Shown: positions 57,932 to 64,000 of the stretch, piece after piece
Layout: each line of letters starts with the position of its first letter
Position numbering within the stretch: the stretch's first letter is position 1
Origin: Orientallactaga sibirica
Lineage: Eukaryota > Chordata > Mammalia > Rodentia > Dipodidae
Reading direction: 5' to 3'
DNA length: 64,000 nt
Assembly (NCBI GenBank): GCA_036365145.1
Contig: JAEOAD010000015.1
Coordinates: forward strand, 38,827,501 to 38,891,500
Translations under genes and position numbers: made by a program
Notes under the pieces: model-generated
The model's database searches: none
What the model was told of the DNA's origin: nothing
Seen by the model: the letters and a program-made list of their open reading frames with translations, nothing else

Positions 57932-57945
57932 GAAATGGGAAGTCA

Positions 57946-59244
57946 TCCAGGGAGGCAGTTCACAGTTTAAGAAGACTGGAGCTATGTAGACAGCAGGTGG
58001 CAAAAATGCCGTGAGCTGATAACACATGGGCCCCAGAGAGACCATAGTACTGCCATGATCCCTGTGGGCTGCTGCCCTCCATGGGCTGTGGCCTTGGGTA
58101 GATCCACACACCTGGGCCCTGAACATGGAGCCCTGCCTTCTTGGAGCCCATGGTCTAGTGAGATCATAAGTAGATACTTGTTCCCAGAGGGTCAACTGTG
58201 AAATGGCCCAGTCACAGATATCTCTGGGAGCTCAACAAGCACATAGAGACACGAGCACCAGCTGGCTCTCTTGGTCCTTGCCCTCCCTATCTTTGGGAAG
58301 CCCCTGTACACTGAATAGGCCATGTGACTTGCTGTACCAAGATCCACAGTGGGAATGGGCTGCTGCAGAGAGCTAATGACTTCCACAGTGCTGAAGGGAA
58401 TGGGTGATTGAGATAAGGAAAGAACATTAGAATGGAGATTTGAGGACCAGCATCCTTGAGCAGGCCTGCCTCTCACCTGCTTGTAGGTCATAGGTAGTCA
58501 CTGCCTTCTCCTCTGAGCCTTACCTTTCCCATCTTTGAACCCAGACACATTTTCCCACCTGAGCTGATATCTCCCCTCTGGGTTACTGGATAGCAAGCAT
58601 GAGCCATGAAGGTAGCAGTGCACCCAAAGTGAATGAATCTCACTTCTGGCAGCTGCGAACCCATGCAGGCTCTGGTGTACTGCTTAGCCGCCATCCTGGA
58701 GAAAGGAGGGCTTTCCCTTTGACAGCACAAGAACATTATTTTCTTGGAAGTGAATGAATTCCTTTCTCTATATGAACCAACTACCTCTTATCAGATTTCA
58801 ATCCCTGGTCCAGATCTGGTTCTGCTTAGTATAATATGGATAGAGAGCTGGGTGGAACTATGAAGGGCCATGCTGGTCAGCAGCTGTTCCTACCCCACTC
58901 CCCTGCACCTGCCTACCTCTTTACCTTCTGCCCTAGTAACTCTCAACCCCTTTGTAATTATTGACCCTTGAGCAAACAACTGCCTCGGCACTCTTCCTAA
59001 TTGTAACATGGGAATAATGGTACCTACTTCAGATGCTTGTCTATGTAAACTAGCACGCGTAAACCACGTAAAACACCATCTGACCTGGAGAAAAGCACAA
59101 GATATCTAAGGTAACTGTTAATAATGATTGTGATGATTTTTATGCTATATACCTTAATCCAAAAGGAACCTTGCCTTAAAGTCCTAACATTATCAGAAAT
59201 TCATTGCATTCATGTTTTTCAAAAGCTGTTCTCACTGCCTACAT
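57946..59244. other. No gene; MIR relic and unique DNA
   Basis: MIR-like stretch at 58970-59110 (cttcctaattgtaacatggg, aataatggtacctacttcag). Otherwise unassigned. Minus-strand frames at 57749-58195 overlap the SINE tail and are not genes. Confidence 0.5.
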
Positions 59245-59490
59245 GTTCTTCCCTGAATGATCATTCCAGTATATCCCCACATATCCTTCAAGATTCAGCT
59301 CAAGCTAACCCCACCCTGCCTGACTTACTAAGTGGAAGATCCCACCAGACCCTCTCCCTGCTGCACGTTCATACTGACCTGGCACTCGGTCTTACCTCCA
59401 TACTAGACCCTGAGCCACTTTAGGGCAGGGACCTGATTCTTCTCTGTCTGACATAGCACATGGCCTGGGACATGCTATAAATTGGCTGGA
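59245..59490 (+). mobile_element. L2 3'-end element
   Basis: ccttcaagattcagctcaag, agaccctctccctgctgc, agaccctgagccactttagg, gcagggacctgattcttc and agcacatggcctggg follow the L2 3' end in order on the plus strand. Ancient LINE. Confidence 0.65.
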
Positions 59491-60784
59491 GGATGAGAGG
59501 GGGACGTGCATGAGAACTTATAATGCATAGTGATGTGTCACAGTGGACTGATCGAGGTGGTATCCAGGAAAGCAGTCAAGTGAAGTTGGAGGAGATGGGT
59601 AGTGGGGAATGGAGGAAGGTGAGTTGAGGCTATGGGCTTTCAGCTAGTGATGAAAGTTCTTTACAGGGGTAAACCATTCTGCAGAAACTGGGATGGAACT
59701 CCCATGGGTTTTTCTTGTGTAAGTCAAGAGCACCTTATGTTTAGCTACATGCTTCCTGACCAGTTAGGCAAAGATAATCAATATTTGAGGTGAGTAAATG
59801 GGGTCTCGGTCCAGTTCTTGGAGACCAGTTATGCCAGTTACCACGTGCAGTTTCTGTCTTCTGATTGGGCCTAACTGGTACCTTGGGACACTCATGGTCT
59901 CATTGTTCTGTCTGCCCCTCCATGCCCCAGGCCCCTTTCCCTAGCATTGCAATAGCATTGCTGCTGGGACCCTAGGTCGAGCTGCCTCCAAGGGTTCATT
60001 CATTGGCCATGATTTGCCTTGATTTCTCCAACTGTGAGTGATAAGGAGAGAGCATATGCCATATGTTTCTGATTCTCCTGTGCTTAAGAGGCAAGGCAGT
60101 GTGACTGTAAATGATACCAGAGGCCTTGAAGCGGCATAAGTATGTTCTTCTAGCCTTGATGGAGATGAAGCAGCTCTGGTCAAGCACTGGTCAACTCCAT
60201 AACCCCAAGATTTGGCAAATCAGTTCTTGCCTCTTCTTGATGAATTTCTGGGCCTAGGAGCAGCAGATAGCCAGGATGGAAGCCAGGGGCTCTTGGTGGT
60301 AGGTGTGTGCCACTACTGCATCACCATTCCTTGGAAACCCATGGCACACATCTCCTCAGCTGTTCATTTCTTTTTCAGTGGCTAATTTCAATATGACTTT
60401 TCTCCCAGTGTATGATGTTTCTATTCATCAAAATAAGAAATCATTCTGATTTATTTTATACTCAACAAGTTTTGAGATGTTTCTTTTTCTTGGGCCCACT
60501 AATCACAGCAATACCCGTACATTAGTGAAATTGCATTGAAAATCAACACAATATGAATAGCTGTGACTATGTGTAAGGGGGCCCCCAGCCTCAAGATGAG
60601 AGAAATAGAAACTTGAAGAGATAGTTACATGACACAGGCTTCCGATGGGGAAGCATATGTAGAGTGTGAGCATAAGTCATTTGAGGGGGGGGAGGGAGGG
60701 AATAATGAAGTGGACCAACTAGAGTGTTCTCTCCAGGGGCATCAAATCTTTCCTGACCACCATGTGATGCTCATGGGCAAGGTC
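59491..60784. other. No gene; unique DNA
   Basis: A G-run occurs at 60684-60700. No repeat family was recognised apart from a weak B1-like echo near 60290-60320. No exon. Confidence 0.5.
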
Positions 60785-60986
60785 CCTGGGGAGATAGCTC
60801 AGCAGTTAAAGGCATTTTCTTGCAAAGTCTACTGGCCCAGGTTTTATTCCCCAGTACTCATGTAAAGCCAGGTGCACAAAGTGGCACATACATCTGAATT
60901 TCATTTGCAGTGGCAGGAGGCCCTGGTGTGTCCATACGCACTCTATTTCTTTCTCTCTCTCTCTCTCAAATTAAAAAGAAAGAGTA
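60785..60986 (+). mobile_element. DIP-type SINE, copy 15, diverged
   Basis: tggggagatagctcagcag head, decayed B box (ggttttattcc), gccaggtgcacaaagtgg, catctgaatttcatttgcag, a CT segment and a short AAATTAAAAAGAAAG tail. The B box has lost key bases, so it is probably transcriptionally dead. One of the oldest DIPs here. Confidence 0.82.
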
Positions 60987-62117
60987 GGGCTCCAGGAAGA
61001 ACTGCTGTCTGTGGTAAAAACCTCCAGTTTACCAACAAATAAAGAATGGCATCTTTACTCTTAAAACATTACTGAGGACATCGGACAAGCTAGGAAAGCT
61101 GAAGTCTCAAAGTTCAAAACCCCTATGTATTTCCCAGCTGACTGCATCTGACCAGAGCAACACTCCCCTCAGCCTGGACCATACTTTAGGGTTCACAGAG
61201 ACCACTCAGGATCTGTTGATCAGCCTTGCCTCTTACCTCCCTCCCTTTCTCCTTTCTTGCCTTCCCCCTCCCTTCTTCTCTTCTTCCCAAAGTGCTCACT
61301 GAGCAGTAGCTGTGGCATATCAGGTGCTATGGGAGGGTCTGTGAGCAGTGATTATGCATGGTGAGCCATGTGAGCCTTGACTTCAGAAATACAGGTTATT
61401 TTAAATTAGGGAATGACACCGTCCCCCTGGAAAACAAATGCCAACAGTGCTTGGGGACTGCTGAGTTTCTCCACATTGATGTTTTCTATAAAAGCATTTC
61501 CTTTTCTCCATTTCACGTTGGGAAGAAATTCAAGGGAAAAGAACCAGGAGATGATGTTTTTTCAGGAATCTGACTCACCTCCTGCCCCTTCCAACAACAG
61601 CGTCCCCTCTTCCTACCCCTGAGGGACGAAGGTAAGTCCAACCCTATTCTAGGCTTCCAGAGCCGGAGCTCCCTAGCATTTTTCCCCTGATAAAACACCA
61701 CTTTGAATGGTTCATCTCCAAAAGCTGTGTTATTGATTCCAGCCATGTTTTGCAACACTCTGTGGTTTGGTGGTGTTTAGAAGCAACACATTTCACGTTC
61801 GCCTTTCTGAGCCCATTTCTTGTTGTTTCCCACATATTTCCAGTGAATGAACAGATTAGTGAGTGCATCTTTTTTTTTTTTTTTCGTAAAGGACAAAAGT
61901 TAAACATCCTGTTCTGACTGCAGAGAAACTTTTAAGGTTTCTGGAATCCATTAAAACCTGAAATGTCACAGGAAAGTTATTTTGGAGCCTGCGAAAATAC
62001 AATTTTACACTTCTGATGTCCATTGGACATGTTTGTCTGTCCTTGGAAGGGATAACCCCTTCTTTCTTTATTCCCTTTGTCCTTCTCTCCTTCCTTCCAG
62101 AGAAATGGAAGCAAGCC
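60987..62117. other. No gene; unique DNA with candidate island
   Basis: Polypyrimidine tract at 61236-61290 and a T run at 61869-61884. About 61670-61990 has no repeat signature and could be conserved. No exon. Confidence 0.45.
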
Positions 62118-62235
62118 AAGTGTGTAATGCTAAGTACTTCACAAACATTCTCTTATTTAATCCTCCAACAGCCCCTTCTGAAGTTCAGACAGGCTGAATA
62201 ACTTGACCTGGGTCACCCAGCTAGGAAGTGGCACA
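62118..62235 (-). mobile_element. MIR element
   Basis: Antisense MIR order: gtgtaatgctaagtacttc, attctcttatttaatcctcc, ctgaataacttgacctggg, tcacccagctaggaagtgg. Confidence 0.75.
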
Positions 62236-63937
62236 TGTGGCCTTCACCTTGCTGTGTCTCTCATTTTGTTCCCTTCCTGCCCCTGGCAACTCCTAGTGTC
62301 ACAACCCGAGGCCCTGCCAGTTTCCCTTCACTGTGTAGAAAAATATAGACATAAATGCCCTGGAGGTAGGTGTAGGCCAGAAAAGGGACCGACATTGTCT
62401 TCCCTCTTGGCTTTTATTCGTATGTGGAGGTGCCGCTGCAAACCTTACAACCAAGAATGGTTGCAACGCATCTGGGTCCACCATCCAGTGTACTCCTTAA
62501 ACACACTTGACACTGCACATTTCACTTCCTTGCAGGAGACAGGCAGGTGGTTCTGAAGTCAATGGTAAGGCTGAGTGAAGGAAAATCTCTCCCCAGCTGG
62601 TAAGCGCTGGATTGGCTATGACAGGGCTTGAGAATGAGGGACTAGCTGGCTGCAGCTTTGCAGTCAAGTCTGGGCCTTTGAAATCCACTAATAGTCCACT
62701 CCTGGACATCATTGAGGCCCTGGGGGCCTTCCAGCCTGCCTTCATTTGGGTGCTTGTTAGAAAGTGAGGGAGTAACAGGCCTGGACGGGATGCTGGGGGA
62801 GAGAGAGGTCCAAGGGGGAACACAACCACTGAATTGCATCACATATATAGCCAAGTTCTAAAACACAAGAGGAACACAGCCAAGGGGCCTTCTCTGACTT
62901 AGCTCTCGCCTTCATTCCAGCATATGTGTGGGGCTTTTTCCAGGCCTCTCCTCATCAGGGAGGGCTTGGGAGGTCTGTGCTTCTGATAGTGGGGCTGACA
63001 AACAAAGGGTTCTGGCTGTCTGGGCCAGTCACTGGCTCTGAAGCATCAAGGAAACATCCCTCCCAGAATCTGAGCCTGATTCTGGGAAGCAGAAAGTATA
63101 GGCTCCCTCTTGGCTTCACAGTGTCCCTATTCCCACCCCTTCCCGCCCCCTGCCCCGGCCAGAGGTCAGGAAATTGTAGAAAAAGGCTCAGATCATCCAA
63201 ACAAAATGTTTCTTCAAGATTCTCTGATCTCCCGGGAAAAGGCTGTCTTGGGGACTACGTGTCCTCTTCACTCTTGGCCATCTTAGCCAGCCCTGAGCTG
63301 AGGTGCTTGGTCTGCTTCTGCTTCCCCAGGACTGTCTCTTGTGACTTTCAAAGGCTAGAGCACCTCAGACACTAACATTGAACTTGGGGCTGCACAATAC
63401 TGCTTGGTTCTCTGCCAAGAGCTCCTGTGAGCTTGGAAACTACCAAACATATGGACAAGGCTCAGCTTGCTGCTTGTACCCAGGGCAGAGGGCAGGTTTG
63501 TGCAAATTAAATCTTTGACCAGCAGTAATGATTAATAGTTGCCTTAACAATACTTATCCATGCACTATGCTAGACTCCTCATGTTCAGACACCATTCACA
63601 ATTTCACCACGTAAAAAATCATAGTGTGTGCCTTTACTGTCATGCACCTACAGGAAGAAAAAAAAGCCTGTGTGGGTAACAGTGAATAAGCAGAAAGTCA
63701 AGATGAACCCTGCCTGGCCTGACCGAGTCCAAACTCTGTGTGTACAGTAATAGCCTTTCACCTCCCCGAAGTGTGGATTCTGTCACCAGGCTGTGTGTTT
63801 GACTCAAGGCAGGGCAGTGGCCTGGATCAAATTATCACCACTATTCAAAGACCTGGAAGGCCATTAGAAACCAGATGGATCCAGCCAAGTATAGGGCTAT
63901 ACACGTGACCTCTGCATGCACTGGGGGGAGGGGGTGG
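62236..63937. other. No gene; unique DNA
   Basis: No repeat or exon recognised. The plus-strand frame at 62926-63375 has no family resemblance and no splice or promoter support. Confidence 0.5.
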
Positions 63938-63985
63938 ATATTAAGTTCAAGGCCAGCCTGGGTTATATAGCAAAATGAAAGAAGG
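63938..63985 (+). mobile_element. B1-like fragment
   Basis: attaagttcaaggccagcctg then ggttatatagcaaaatgaaag is the 3' half of a 7SL-type SINE. Short and old; the element may continue no further because a G-rich run follows. Confidence 0.5.
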
Positions 63986-64000
63986 AGGGGGGGATGGAAA

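Noticed and set aside
5205..61000. tRNA-like genes from A and B box matches
   Set aside because: All such matches lie in DIP or B4-like SINEs; none folds as a full tRNA cloverleaf with an anticodon arm that I can draw.
62926..63375. 149-codon plus-strand frame
   Set aside because: Low-complexity, no recognisable domain; the overlapping minus-strand frame is equally open, as expected by chance in GC-balanced DNA.
1..64000. CpG-island promoter
   Set aside because: No stretch shows sustained CpG density; the only CpG-rich run is a 20-bp alternating repeat at 27501.

Overview
The window is ordinary mammalian nuclear DNA with no gene that can be supported. CpG is scarce, microsatellites are frequent, and interspersed repeats are dense. 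All open frames are short, run through repeats or low-complexity DNA, and show no recognisable protein family. The repeats point to a rodent, most likely a dipodoid (jerboa or jumping-mouse group). Fifteen copies were found of one tRNA-like SINE that starts GGCTGGAGAGATGGCTTAGC, has clear Pol III A and B boxes, a CT-rich stretch and an AATAAA-rich tail. This matches the DIP family of the B2 superfamily described from jerboas. B1, B4-like composite SINEs, rodent L1 3' ends, MaLR and ERVL solo LTRs, and old MIR/L2/L1M relics complete the picture. I cannot place the locus; it could be an intron or intergenic DNA. Family names are from recognition, not from a RepeatMasker run.

Layout. 0-9 kb: a microsatellite plus DIP, long unique or old-repeat DNA, an MLT2-like LTR carrying (TA)n and (GATA)n tracts (4.5-5.0 kb), a young DIP, and the first B1 elements. 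9-16 kb: an LTR-like block built on a 100-bp repeat, a B4-like SINE split by a DIP, a MaLR LTR, and further DIP and MIR copies. 16-26 kb: a two-unit tandem duplication, old repeats, a TGACAG motif cluster, an L1-like 3' end, a decayed 26-bp minisatellite, a young DIP and a MaLR LTR. 26-34 kb: a homeodomain-motif-rich non-repeat island, a Z-DNA-prone tract, and an old L1 whose relics host two DIPs, one of which hosts an L1 that hosts a B1. 34-47 kb: MIR/L2-rich DNA, and a MaLR LTR nested in an ERVL LTR at 40.3-41.0 kb. 47-53 kb: two DIPs and a 3-kb pile of B4, DIP, two antisense L1 3' ends and a B1. 53-64 kb: mostly old repeats and unique DNA, one well-bounded B4-like SINE and a diverged DIP.

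No genes act together here. The scientific content is the layered history of retrotransposition plus several non-repeat islands that could be regulatory. No convincing undescribed biological system was found; the best leads are the two DIP length forms, the decayed minisatellite, the nested stacks and the candidate conserved islands.
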